A stretch of DNA of 64,000 nucleotides from assembly GCF_014635085.1 (NCBI RefSeq), contig NZ_BMCH01000003.1, forward strand, positions 62,001-126,000, written 5' to 3'. The translations under genes and the position numbers were made by a program. Below, piece by piece: positions 44,208 to 52,465 of the stretch (position 1 is its first letter; each line of letters begins with the position of its first letter). Source of the stretch: Asaia siamensis. Its GTDB lineage: Bacteria > Pseudomonadota > Alphaproteobacteria > Acetobacterales > Acetobacteraceae. The notes beneath the pieces were generated by a model, which saw nothing but the letters and a program-made list of their open reading frames with translations, searched no databases and was not told the origin of the DNA.

Positions 44208-45377
44208 TCAACCCAGCATGGAGAGTTCCGTCAACCGTCGATGTTCATCCATCGCAAAACGATCGGTCATTCCTGCTATGTAATCCGCCACCACGCGACG
44301 CCGGCCAGCCTCGTCTGCGGTCTTTGCCTTCTCCCGCCAGCCATCGGGCAGCAGGCTCGGATCTTCGGACAATATTTCGAAAACCTCGGTCGTCGCCAAG
44401 CGCGCCTTGCGCGTCATGCGGTTCACCTTCCAGTGACGATACATGCGCGCATAGAGAAACTTGCGGATCTTCTTGTTCTCACGCGCGATCGTCTCGCTGA
44501 AAGCCACGACAGGCATCGGCGCATTGCGGATGTCGTCAGCCGATTCCGGTTTCAGCGCTGTGATATTCGCCCGTGTCTGCTGCGTCAGATCGGTTGCGAG
44601 GACATTGATGACCTGACGGATCGTCTCATGCCTGATGCGGCGTTCGCGCTCATAGCGGTCATCTGTCCGGGCTCCTGCCATGGCGCGTTCGAGCGCGGGG
44701 CCGACAATGGGGAGGCCCGCAATATCCTCGAGCGCCAGCAACCCGGCGCGAAGCCCGTCATCAAGGTCATGACCGTGATAGGCGATATCATCGGCAAGAG
44801 CGGCCACCTGCGCTTCGGCCGAGGCATAGCTGGACAGGTTGAGATGATGGCGCTGGTCGTATTCGAACAGATAGGGGGTCGGGCGCTTGACCGGACCGTT
44901 ATGCTTGGCGAGCCCTTCAAGCGTCTCCCATGTCAGATTCAGTCCGTCGAAAGCGTGGTAACGGCCTTCGAGATGGGTCACGAGACGCAGCGATTGGGTG
45001 TTATGATCGAACCCGCCCCAGTCTTTCATGCAGAGCTTCAGGGCATCTTCGCCCGCATGGCCAAAAGGCGTGTGACCGAGATCATGCGCAAGCGCGAGTG
45101 CCTCGGTGAGATCCTCATCGAGCTGCAACTGGCGGGCGATGGAGCGCGCAATCTGGGCGACCTCGAGAGAATGGGTCAGCCGCGTGCGAAAGAAATCGCC
45201 TTCGTGATTAATGAAGACCTGGGTCTTGTATTGCAGAGTACGAAACCCTGCCGAGTGGATCACACGATCGCGGTCCCGCTGCCAGGGCGAGCGCGTGGGA
45301 GCGTCTTCCTCGGCGTGTAGACGGCCTCGCGCGGTCTCGCGACGCACGGCATAAGGGGCGACATCCTGGCTGATCAT
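44208..45377 (-). CDS. dgt: Deoxyguanosinetriphosphate triphosphohydrolase-like protein
   Basis: An HD-domain hydrolase that splits dNTPs, probably dGTP, to nucleoside and triphosphate. The ATG at 45377 with GGAGAAA ahead is preferred to a longer upstream frame. The 389-residue protein has the HD motif in LALAHDLGHTPFGHAGED and paired HE/HD histidines (RTRLTHSLEVAQI), with Asp and His near AALADDIAYHGHDLDDG. Sits between the divergent erpA gene (58-base gap) and argS. Which dNTP is preferred is not visible. Confidence 0.92.
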   Translation of the reverse strand: MISQDVAPYAVRRETARGRLHAEEDAPTRSPWQRDRDRVIHSAGFRTLQYKTQVFINHEGDFFRTRLTHSLEVAQIARSIARQLQLDEDLTEALALAHDLGHTPFGHAGEDALKLCMKDWGGFDHNTQSLRLVTHLEGRYHAFDGLNLTWETLEGLAKHNGPVKRPTPYLFEYDQRHHLNLSSYASAEAQVAALADDIAYHGHDLDDGLRAGLLALEDIAGLPIVGPALERAMAGARTDDRYERERRIRHETIRQVINVLATDLTQQTRANITALKPESADDIRNAPMPVVAFSETIARENKKIRKFLYARMYRHWKVNRMTRKARLATTEVFEILSEDPSLLPDGWREKAKTADEAGRRRVVADYIAGMTDRFAMDEHRRLTELSMLG

Positions 45378-45435
45378 CCGCTTTCTCCACATCACCCGCT
45401 TTGAGCGGGCGCACTGGCGCATTATATGGGAAAAA

Positions 45436-45807
45436 ATGAGCCAGACCACGCCCCCCTCCGCAGCGCCCCTCGCGGGACGCTTCTCGGTTTCCGCCGGTGC
45501 CGCTGCCCGGATTTCGGAGATCATCTCGCAGCAGGCCGATCCGTCGGGACTTGCCCTGCGCGTGGCGGTTCTGGCCGGGGGCTGTAACGGCTTTCAGTAT
45601 CAGTTCAAGCTCGACACCGAGCGGGCGGCAGATGATGTCGTAATCGAACAGGATGGCGCGACCGTTCTGGTCGATCCGGTCAGCCTCGATCTGCTCGAAG
45701 GGGCGCAGCTCGAATTTATCGACAAGCTGATGGGCGCGCATTTCGCAGTGACCAACCCCAATGCCGCCTCGTCATGCGGTTGCGGCACCAGCTTTTCGCT
45801 GGCGTGA
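45436..45807 (+). CDS. erpA: Iron-sulfur cluster insertion protein, ErpA/IscA type
   Basis: An A-type carrier that passes [4Fe-4S] clusters to apoproteins. The 123-residue protein has the three conserved cysteines, Cys50 in GGCNGFQY and Cys114/Cys116 in SSCGCGTSF. Relatives of this location are usually annotated erpA. It is divergent from dgt and followed after 10 bases by xthA on the same strand, a pairing seen across alphaproteobacteria. Confidence 0.93.
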   Translation: MSQTTPPSAAPLAGRFSVSAGAAARISEIISQQADPSGLALRVAVLAGGCNGFQYQFKLDTERAADDVVIEQDGATVLVDPVSLDLLEGAQLEFIDKLMGAHFAVTNPNAASSCGCGTSFSLA

Positions 45808-45817
45808 CCCGTCTGCC

Positions 45818-46585
45818 ATGAGCTTCACTTTTGCCAGCTGGAACGTCAATTCCATCCGCCAGCGCGAACGCCATGTCCTTGACTGGCTCGATCGCGTCAA
45901 ACCTGACCTGCTCTGCCTGCAGGAACTAAAATGCGAGACCGGGGTCTTTCCGGCAAGCTTCGCCGAGGCAGGATATCACCCGGTTGTGGTCGGGCAGAAA
46001 GCCTATAACGGCGTCGCCATGCTGACGCGCGAACCGGCTGAAGTGATCAATCTGAGTCTGCCGGGCTTTGAAAACGACGCCTCGCGCTATGTCGAGTTGC
46101 GCATGGCGGGCATGGTGATCGGCAATCTCTATCTGCCCAATGGCAATTCGGGCGGCGCAGCCGGGTTTGAGACAAAACTCAACTTCCTCGATGCCCTCGC
46201 CCATCGGGCAAAAGAACTGCTCGAGGCTGAAGAGGATTTTCTCTTCACCGGCGACTTCAATGTCTGCCCGACCGATGAGGATTACGCCCCCGGTGCGCTC
46301 AGCCCCGATGACGCATTGCTGCGGCCGGAGAGCCGGGCGGGCTGGCATCGTCTGCTCTGGCTTGGCCTGACCGACGCCTTGCGGGCGCTCCATCCGACCG
46401 GACGCCACTATACTTTTTACGACTATCAGAATGCGGCGTTCCAGCGGAATGCCGGACTGCGCATCGATCACGCGCTTCTATCGCCCCGCCTGGCCGAGCG
46501 CCTCGTTTCCGTCACGCCCGATCGTGACGAACGCGCCAGGGATCAACCCTCGGATCATATTCCCCTCATCGTCACCCTGTCCTGA
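45818..46585 (+). CDS. xthA: Exodeoxyribonuclease III
   Basis: An AP endonuclease and 3'-5' exonuclease for base excision repair. The ATG at 45818 gives 255 residues beginning MSFTFASWNVNSIRQRE, with LCLQELKCETGVFP (catalytic Glu), NLYLPNGN, FTGDFNVCPTDEDY and the C-terminal DQPSDHIPL (catalytic His). It follows erpA by 10 bases and ends just before a strong hairpin. Confidence 0.95.
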   Translation: MSFTFASWNVNSIRQRERHVLDWLDRVKPDLLCLQELKCETGVFPASFAEAGYHPVVVGQKAYNGVAMLTREPAEVINLSLPGFENDASRYVELRMAGMVIGNLYLPNGNSGGAAGFETKLNFLDALAHRAKELLEAEEDFLFTGDFNVCPTDEDYAPGALSPDDALLRPESRAGWHRLLWLGLTDALRALHPTGRHYTFYDYQNAAFQRNAGLRIDHALLSPRLAERLVSVTPDRDERARDQPSDHIPLIVTLS

Positions 46586-46589
46586 ACAT

Positions 46590-46629
46590 GTCGCTCCCGT
46601 GATACCCCTGGAGGCGTGACGGGAGCGAC
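46590..46629 (+). terminator. Hairpin after xthA
   Basis: GTCGCTCCCGT (46590-46600) pairs with ACGGGAGCGAC (46619-46629) around an 18-base loop, five bases after the xthA stop. There is no U-run, so its strength is uncertain. Confidence 0.55.
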
Positions 46630-46736
46630 TGCCCCAGCGGATGGCTGGGGATCTGGCGATGAAAGGCCTGCCGGTCAGCCCCTTGATGACGCGGCAGGAA
46701 TGAGGAGAGCCGCAAAGGGCCGCCTGAAAAACGCGT

Positions 46737-47930
46737 TCAGGCAACACCCTCGTCAGAGCCGAAGAACTCATGATGGATGCGCGCCCTGTCGACACCCAAC
46801 CGGCTCAGCCCCCCTATCAGATCACGCTGGAAGCTGCGCGGACCGCAGACAAACACATGCGTGTCAGGACTCATCCGGGCGAACACCCATTCAGCCGAGA
46901 CCCGTCCCTCATGGGTCGACATGGCAAGATGGCGATCCTGCCCCAGCGTACCGAAGACGTCGATTCCCGGTGCTGATTCTGCGGTCGCCAGCTCTGCAAG
47001 AGCCGATCGGAACGGCATATGGTGCAGATCGTGATCGCCATGGACAAGATGGCGTTTGCCGCCTTCAGCACCGCCTTTACTGGCAAGGAGCATGCTCAGA
47101 AACGGCGTGATGCCGATCCCGGCACTGACCAGCATGGCAGGCGCCTTGCCGATTGCCGCCAGGGTAAAATCACCCGCAGGCGGTGTCGCATCGAGCACAT
47201 CGCCCACTGCGAGCCTGTCATGAAACCAGCGTGACACCAGCCCCTGCGGGTCGCGCTTTACCGAGATACGATAGCCGCTTGCGTCCGGTGCGCTCGAAAT
47301 ACTGTAGCTGCGCCTTGTGTTGATCCCATCCCGTTCGAGGCGGAAGGTCAGAAACTGGCCCGGCTCATGACGCAGGACCGGTTTGCCATCGACGGGAGCA
47401 AGCCAGAACGATGTGACGCTGTCGCTTTCCTGAACGCGCTTCTCGACCCTAAAGGCCCGCCAGTCGCGCCAGCCACCCGGAAGGGCTGAGCGTTCATCAT
47501 AGACGCTGGCCTCACGGGCAATGAGCACATCGGCAAGAAAGCGATAGGCATCGCCCCAGGCATGCATGATTTCCGGCGTTGCAGCCTCTCCAAGAACGGT
47601 CTTGATCGCGCCGAGCAGGGCAGCTCCGACGACCGGATATTGTTCCGGTTTGACCATTACGGCGACGTGGCGCTCGACGATGAGGCTGAGCGCCGCCTCG
47701 AGTTTCTCGGGATGCTCGATATGGCGCGCATAGGCCAGAACCGCAGCGGCGAGCGCATGGGGCTGACGCCCATTGGCCTGATCTGTCTGATTGAACATGG
47801 CCGCTATGGCCGGGTCGCGCATGAGAGAGGCGTACATGGTTCTGGTGATCGTGACGCCATGCGCCTCGAGGGCTGGGATCGTGGCTTTGACGATCGCCGA
47901 GGTGCCGGATTCGAGCGGTTTGACCATCAT
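46737..47930 (-). CDS. hmp: Nitric oxide dioxygenase (flavohemoglobin)
   Basis: It oxidises NO to nitrate using NADPH and O2, protecting the cell. The 397-residue protein has a globin domain with proximal His88 in ERHVAVMVKPEQY and a B10 tyrosine near 33. The FAD domain has RRSYSISSAP and the NAD domain has SAGIGITPFLSMLL and CGPRSFQRD, ending FFGSDEG. It is divergent from nsrR, and the shared intergenic region of 79 bases carries two NsrR-type inverted repeats, so expression should rise when NO inactivates the repressor. Confidence 0.96.
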   Translation of the reverse strand: MMVKPLESGTSAIVKATIPALEAHGVTITRTMYASLMRDPAIAAMFNQTDQANGRQPHALAAAVLAYARHIEHPEKLEAALSLIVERHVAVMVKPEQYPVVGAALLGAIKTVLGEAATPEIMHAWGDAYRFLADVLIAREASVYDERSALPGGWRDWRAFRVEKRVQESDSVTSFWLAPVDGKPVLRHEPGQFLTFRLERDGINTRRSYSISSAPDASGYRISVKRDPQGLVSRWFHDRLAVGDVLDATPPAGDFTLAAIGKAPAMLVSAGIGITPFLSMLLASKGGAEGGKRHLVHGDHDLHHMPFRSALAELATAESAPGIDVFGTLGQDRHLAMSTHEGRVSAEWVFARMSPDTHVFVCGPRSFQRDLIGGLSRLGVDRARIHHEFFGSDEGVA

Positions 47931-47938
47931 GCGACTCC

Positions 47939-47967
47939 TAAAAGATGTATATCACGCACATCTTTTA
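47939..47967. promoter_or_regulatory. NsrR-type operator, hmp-proximal
   Basis: TAAAAGATGT (47939-47948) and ACATCTTTTA (47958-47967) form a perfect ten-base inverted repeat with a nine-base spacer. The AAGATG...CATCTT half-sites match the known NsrR consensus. It lies 8 bases upstream of the hmp start, on the minus strand. Confidence 0.85.
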
Positions 47968-47978
47968 GGCCTGATGCA

Positions 47979-48006
47979 TAAAAGATGCAAATCTGCTACA
48001 TCTTTA
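47979..48006. promoter_or_regulatory. NsrR-type operator, nsrR-proximal
   Basis: TAAAAGATGC at 47979-47988 faces TACATCTTTA at 47997-48006, with the same half-site core AAAGATG/CATCTTT. Its centre lies about 40 bases from the first operator, four helical turns. It ends three bases before the nsrR ATG, so it covers the translation start region, and binding would block nsrR expression. Confidence 0.8.
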
Positions 48007-48009
48007 GAA

Positions 48010-48456
48010 ATGCGCCTGACCCTCCACACAGATTACGCCTTGCGCGTGCTGCTTTATCTCGGCCTCAACCAGGAAAGGCGCGTCTCGATTCACGAGATTG
48101 CCGAGCGCTACGGGATTTCGGAAAACCATCTGGTCAAGATCGTTCATCGCCTCGGACAGGGCGGTTTTGTCACCACGACGCGTGGCCGTGGCGGGGGGCT
48201 TGTGCTTGCCCGCTCCCCCGCCGAAATCGGGCTTGGCGATCTGGTGCGTTTTACCGAGGAGGATATGGCGCTGGTCGCCTGTTTCCAGACAGGTCAGAGC
48301 TGCCTGCTGACAGGTGCCTGTCGGCTTCAGACCCTTCTTGGAGACGCACTGGGCGCTTTCATGGCCGTTCTGGACGGACAGACACTCGCAGACCTGCTCA
48401 AGCCGCCGGACTGGTCAGCGCTTGCTGCACGTTTGCACCCCCCAGCCCCTGAGTAA
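48010..48456 (+). CDS. nsrR: Nitric-oxide-sensing Rrf2-family repressor NsrR
   Basis: A [Fe-S] cluster repressor that loses DNA binding when NO nitrosylates its cluster. From the ATG at 48010 the 148-residue protein has a winged-helix domain (MRLTLHTDYALRVLLYLGLN at the start, then HEIAERYGISENHLVKIV). The three cluster cysteines are Cys91, Cys98 and Cys104 (CFQTGQSCLLTGAC). A longer upstream frame would read through the operators and is not likely. No Shine-Dalgarno is evident. Divergent from hmp, its probable main target, and autoregulated as judged by the operator at its start codon. Confidence 0.94.
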   Translation: MRLTLHTDYALRVLLYLGLNQERRVSIHEIAERYGISENHLVKIVHRLGQGGFVTTTRGRGGGLVLARSPAEIGLGDLVRFTEEDMALVACFQTGQSCLLTGACRLQTLLGDALGAFMAVLDGQTLADLLKPPDWSALAARLHPPAPE

Positions 48457-48629
48457 GGCGCAGCGGGCCTCAGTGCCGACAGACAATCAGCCCTTTGCCT
48501 GATTCGCGTCTTTCATCAGGCGCCAGACAGACGCGCTTTGGTTCGGACAGCCTCCTGTTTCTGCTGCCGGTAAGAATTGACCAAGGAGCTCCTGGCGGAT
48601 GGTCCGTTTCGCCGTTGGATCAATGCGGA

Positions 48630-50045
48630 CTAGACGATGCCGTCGCGATCAGTTCGGCCATGACCGGCAATGACCTCGGTAATGATCGTCAGGGCCTCGC
48701 CAAGCTCGGCCTGACTTTCCGGCGCCCCGAAGCAGAGCCGCAACCCTGTATCGGCATCGCGTGAGACCAGGGCCGCGTCTGGTGGCGTCACCTCGACGCC
48801 AGCGCGTAGCAGACGCGTCGTTACCCGCTCGGCTTCGAGTGCCTGCATGGGCAGGAAGCCATGGGGCGAGTGGTCGGCGCCGGGCGGCGTCATCAGAGAC
48901 CCCAGGGCCTGATGGGCCATCTTCCAACGCGAGGCAGCTTCTTTCTGGATGGCCTGCGCGATGTCGTCGATACGACCCTCTCTGACCCATTCCTCAAAGA
49001 CCAGGGCCCCCAGCGCAGGTGGGCAATATCCGAAAGCGCGCACACCGCGTATCAGACGCTCGCGCGCCACGCCCGGCGGAAGAGCCAGAAAAGCAACGCG
49101 CAGGCCGGGGCAGATGCCCTTGGACAGGCTGACGAGATAGAGCGTCCGTTCCGGTGCGAGAGAGGCAAGCTGCGGCGGCTTGCGGGAATAGGCGTAATAG
49201 GCATCGTCTTCGAGAATGGTCAGGTCATGACTGCGCGCTATCGCCGCAATGGCCTCTCGACGCTGCACCGACATTGTGCGCGTGGTCGGATTGTGAAGCG
49301 TGGGGAGCGTGAACAACAGGCGACTTCCGGTTTCAGCAACCGCGCGGTCGAGCGCTTCTGGCAGAATGCCTTCCTCATCCATCGGCAAACCGTGCAGTTT
49401 CAACCCGAGATGTTCTGCCGCCATACGCGCGCCGTAAAACGTCGAGGACTCGCATAAGATCGTGTCACCCGGACCGCAGAAAGACGAGAAGGCCAGAGCA
49501 ATGGCATGCTGCCCTCCGTTGCACTGGACAAGATTGGCCGCATCGACCTCAAGGCCGTAGGCATTTCTGATCCAGAGCGACGCAGCCTGCCTTACAGGCG
49601 CCAGCCCGGCCCCCTGGATATAATGCACTGCCGGATCGAGCGCACCACGTGCCATCAGGGCCATGAGGGCTTCATTCAGATCCTGCATGAGGGAAACAGG
49701 CGGCGGCGTATTGCAACGCAGATCGATCGCCCCTGCCCCCCTTGGCCCGGCATTTGTCAGGCGCGCCACGCCCCGCTCAGTGGTGGGAATATCGGGCACG
49801 GGCGACGCGTTCGTTTTTACGAATGACCCGCGGCCTACATGGGCAACCAGCAGCCCGCGCCGCTCGGCTTCGGTATAGGCGCGCGTGACGCTTCCCACGC
49901 TCACCCCCAGTCTGAACGCGAGTTCCCTGTGCGGCGGCAGACGCATGCCAGGGGCAAGCGTGCCGCTTCTGATATCGCCGGCAATGGACTGGACCAGCCG
50001 TTCATAGAGCGGCGCAGGGCCGGGCTTGAGCTCAGGAGTCCACAT
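48630..50045 (-). CDS. MocR/PdxR-type regulator (GntR HTH fused to an aminotransferase fold)
   Basis: An N-terminal GntR winged helix (PLYERLVQSIAGDIRSGTL and LAFRLGVSVGSVTRAYTEAE) is joined by a linker to a fold type I aminotransferase-like domain. The PLP-lysine is expected in the VSLSKGICPGLRVAF segment. Start is taken at the ATG 50045 (MWTPELKPGPAPLYERL), nine residues after an earlier in-frame ATG. MocR regulators often control vitamin B6, GABA or amino-acid genes. This one is divergent from a UrcA-like gene and phzF. The shared intergenic region holds two palindromes that may be its operators. Confidence 0.9.
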   Translation of the reverse strand: MWTPELKPGPAPLYERLVQSIAGDIRSGTLAPGMRLPPHRELAFRLGVSVGSVTRAYTEAERRGLLVAHVGRGSFVKTNASPVPDIPTTERGVARLTNAGPRGAGAIDLRCNTPPPVSLMQDLNEALMALMARGALDPAVHYIQGAGLAPVRQAASLWIRNAYGLEVDAANLVQCNGGQHAIALAFSSFCGPGDTILCESSTFYGARMAAEHLGLKLHGLPMDEEGILPEALDRAVAETGSRLLFTLPTLHNPTTRTMSVQRREAIAAIARSHDLTILEDDAYYAYSRKPPQLASLAPERTLYLVSLSKGICPGLRVAFLALPPGVARERLIRGVRAFGYCPPALGALVFEEWVREGRIDDIAQAIQKEAASRWKMAHQALGSLMTPPGADHSPHGFLPMQALEAERVTTRLLRAGVEVTPPDAALVSRDADTGLRLCFGAPESQAELGEALTIITEVIAGHGRTDRDGIV

Positions 50046-50123
50046 GAAGGTCACTCTCGGCAATATTGTCATGAGACATTAAAGTCATTGCTCTTTTTAT
50101 CGCCTCAAGCAGAATAACACAAT

Positions 50124-50135
50124 CGAATCGATTCG
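50124..50135. promoter_or_regulatory. Palindrome CGAATCGATTCG
   Basis: A perfect 12-base palindrome in the region between the divergent MocR gene and the UrcA-like gene. It might be an operator for the MocR protein or another regulator. Confidence 0.45.
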
Positions 50136-50140
50136 TCACT

Positions 50141-50156
50141 ATTGTACCAATACAAT
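50141..50156. promoter_or_regulatory. Inverted repeat ATTGTA-CCAA-TACAAT
   Basis: Six-base half-sites with a four-base spacer, lying 10 bases upstream of the UrcA-like start and close to the MocR gene start. A symmetrical site of this size fits a GntR-type winged-helix dimer, and the position would control both directions. Confidence 0.55.
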
Positions 50157-50166
50157 CGAGGTGATC

Positions 50167-50706
50167 ATGTTTTCTTCCGGCGCGGATTCCGCGCATTCCT
50201 CCCCATCCCCTGTGGAGCGGAGAAAGACGCGCCATGAGACGGGCGTCAGGCACATCATGCTTGCCCTGATCTTGGCCAGTTGGGCGGTATCGCCCTGCGC
50301 CCATGCTCAGGACCATAGCGAGAGACAAATAGTGCAAGCAGAAACAGCTGACGACCTGACGGCGCTGGATCTGGCAGGCTCTTCCGGGCGCATGTCGGAT
50401 CGCTCACCTCTGGACAGCGAGGAAAGCCTCGACCAGCTTCGAGTGACGTATCGACCGGAGGCTCTGGCCGACAAGTCTTATATCCGCCTTCTGCTTCGCC
50501 GTCTCGATCGCGCTGCCCTGCACGTCTGTGGTGAGATGGATGGTCTTTCATTGCCGGTTCGTCTGGCTATCGAACGGTCTGATTGCCACCGGGAGAGTTT
50601 GCACCGCAGCGTAACGGCCATTCACAATCCGCTTTTGACACAACTCGCTGACGAGACCCTTCTTCAGCTTCCCACCACCCCCACGCCGCCCCAGGAGGAG
50701 CCCTGA
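50167..50706 (+). CDS. Exported UrcA-like protein
   Basis: The ATG at 50167 has GAGG five bases ahead. A charged leader of about 30 residues leads to a signal peptide core MLALILASWAVSPCAHAQ. The mature part contains LRVTYRPEALADKSYIRLLL and RRLDRAALHVCG, then SDCHRESLHRSVTAIHNP. This is the UrcA-like layout: a V-x-Y strand, an aliphatic L/R stretch, AA...VCG, then a second cysteine about 26 residues on. UrcA-family proteins are small exported proteins of unknown role, and my match is moderate. Two bases separate it from phzF, whose ribosome site lies in its last codons, so translation is coupled. Confidence 0.6.
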   Translation: MFSSGADSAHSSPSPVERRKTRHETGVRHIMLALILASWAVSPCAHAQDHSERQIVQAETADDLTALDLAGSSGRMSDRSPLDSEESLDQLRVTYRPEALADKSYIRLLLRRLDRAALHVCGEMDGLSLPVRLAIERSDCHRESLHRSVTAIHNPLLTQLADETLLQLPTTPTPPQEEP

Positions 50707-50708
50707 TC

Positions 50709-51560
50709 ATGGAATTACGTTTTCAGCAGGTCGATGTGTTTTCGGCAGAGCCCTTCAAGGGCAATCCTCTTGCCGTTGTTACCGGGGCAGATTCCTTGAC
50801 CGACGCGCAGATGGCCGCCATCGCCAACTGGACCAATCTGAGCGAGACCACCTTTCTGCTCAAACCCACCTCGCCAGAAGCTGATTATCGCGTGCGTATC
50901 TTCACACCGCATAGCGAACTTCCTTTTGCCGGGCACCCTACGCTTGGCAGCGCGTATGTCTGGCAGACTCTGGCCCGCTCATCGGGCGATGCGCCGGAAA
51001 AGGATCTGATCGTGCAGGAATGCGCCGCCGGTCTGGTGCCGATCCGCAGACAGGCGGGTGGACTGGCCTTTGCCGCACCGCCACGGCGACGGTCCGGTCC
51101 TGCCAGTCAAGAAGAACGCGAACGGGCAATTCAGGCATTGCGGCTCGACACCGATGCCGTGCTCGACATCCAATGGGCCGATAACGGCCCTGGCTGGCTG
51201 GTTGTGCATGTCGATGATCGTGACACGGTGCTTGCCATAAAGCCTGACTGGGCCGCGCTGGTAGGGCAGAAACTCGGCGTTGTGGGAGAATGGCACAACA
51301 GCCCTGCCGCCACCGGGGCCTGTTTCGAAGTCCGCGCCTTTGTCGGGGAAAACCCCGGCTATGAAGACCCTGTGACAGGAAGCCTCAATGCCTCCATCGG
51401 CCAATTGCTGATCGAAAGCGGCAAGGCCCCTGACTCCTACACCGCCTTTCAGGGAACGGCTCTGGGTCGTGCCGGGCAGGTTTCGGTGAAAAAGCTGGGC
51501 GATGACATCTGGGTGGGTGGCGCCGTGGTCACGCGAATCAACGGCACTATCACCCTCTGA
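50709..51560 (+). CDS. PhzF-family isomerase/epimerase-like protein
   Basis: A 283-residue protein with the diaminopimelate-epimerase-like fold of the PhzF family. The N-terminal part has FQQVDVFSAEPFKGNPLAVV, the catalytic glutamate in NWTNLSETTFLL, and FTPHSELPFAGHPTLGSAYV. The second half has YEDPVTGSLNASIGQLL. Most family members have unknown substrates and only one makes phenazine. GGAGGAG ahead of the ATG lies in the end of the UrcA-like gene. It is probably under the divergent MocR regulator. Confidence 0.9.
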   Translation: MELRFQQVDVFSAEPFKGNPLAVVTGADSLTDAQMAAIANWTNLSETTFLLKPTSPEADYRVRIFTPHSELPFAGHPTLGSAYVWQTLARSSGDAPEKDLIVQECAAGLVPIRRQAGGLAFAAPPRRRSGPASQEERERAIQALRLDTDAVLDIQWADNGPGWLVVHVDDRDTVLAIKPDWAALVGQKLGVVGEWHNSPAATGACFEVRAFVGENPGYEDPVTGSLNASIGQLLIESGKAPDSYTAFQGTALGRAGQVSVKKLGDDIWVGGAVVTRINGTITL

Positions 51561-51645
51561 TGCTCTGGACGGATTGCTCGCAGGCGCTGCGTTACCGTGC
51601 CCTGCAAGCGATCTGTGCCAGCGCCCTTGCTGCGCACCCCATACC

Positions 51646-52446
51646 CTAGTGGCAGGAAGCCGCTGGCAGGGATGTCAGGGAATCCAGTGTGCCGGACAAG
51701 ACGTAATCACCGAAATCGATCAGAAGCCGGTCTTCCACACCATTGGTCCAGAGACGATCGCTATAGGCGGAATCGGGCAGAAGCGCGCCTGTGCCCGCCC
51801 CGAAACTGGCGATCGAGACCGGCACGGCCTCCTGCCCTTTCAGAAGCGGGCTTGAGAGGCTGGCGACCTGCGGAGCCAGCCTGCCCAGTGTGGCATAGGT
51901 GGGGATACTGCCTGTCTCGACACTGCCGTCGAACAGGTCGGTGGCGAGATGCAGTTTCTTTTCACGAGCGGCCTTCAACAGGGCCTGGGCCTGCTGCAAC
52001 GGGAAAACCGTTCTGGCGGGAAGCGTTACGCTGCTTGTCTGCGGTCTGGTGTAATGCACCACGACCTCGCCCCGACGGTTGCGTGTCGCCTCGCCCGATG
52101 TCTCGCTCGTGACCTGCCCATCCTGACTCATGATGGTGCGGAAAACGAAGCGATGGGTGTTCTTGTCTTCCAGGGTCGCGGACTGAAAACCGATTGCGCT
52201 CGAACCGCCATCGCCGTTGATGATGTCGATATCGAGCTTCTGGCTGACAGACCAGGCGGTGCAGAGGTCGCGTATCTGATAGGTCGCTGTTCCGCTGGCA
52301 CCAGCCAGCGCGCCTGCCTTGAGGCGCGACAGGCTCAGGCTATAGACGGCCTTGTGGGGCTGCAGACTGTCTGCCAGCGCAGGAGATGGCAGGGAGACTC
52401 CCCCTGCCACCAGCCCTGCCATCAGCCCGGATAAAAGCCGTCTCAC
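51646..52446 (-). CDS. eipB: Cell envelope integrity protein EipB (DUF1849)
   Basis: A periplasmic beta-spiral protein required in Brucella for envelope integrity. The 266-residue product has a signal peptide (MRRLLSGLMAGLVAGGVSLP; mature from about residue 27) and the family start SLQPHKAVYSLSLSRLKAG. The disulfide-forming cysteines of the family would be Cys62 and Cys265, the next to last residue. It ends at 51646 convergent to phzF, and lies 19 bases downstream of aspS on the same strand, possibly in its transcript. Confidence 0.8.
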   Translation of the reverse strand: MRRLLSGLMAGLVAGGVSLPSPALADSLQPHKAVYSLSLSRLKAGALAGASGTATYQIRDLCTAWSVSQKLDIDIINGDGGSSAIGFQSATLEDKNTHRFVFRTIMSQDGQVTSETSGEATRNRRGEVVVHYTRPQTSSVTLPARTVFPLQQAQALLKAAREKKLHLATDLFDGSVETGSIPTYATLGRLAPQVASLSSPLLKGQEAVPVSIASFGAGTGALLPDSAYSDRLWTNGVEDRLLIDFGDYVLSGTLDSLTSLPAASCH

Positions 52447-52465
52447 GCAACACCGCCTTTCCGGC

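Noticed and set aside
43728-45320. Plus-strand open frame of 530 residues opposite argS and dgt
   Set aside because: It spans two real minus-strand genes and their boundary, which cannot be one natural gene; it is an antisense shadow.
48457-48629. Possible IS or gene tail between nsrR and the MocR gene
   Set aside because: A short frame reads LTKELLADGPFRRWINAD and stops, but it lacks an upstream body and any transposon end, so it is left uncalled.
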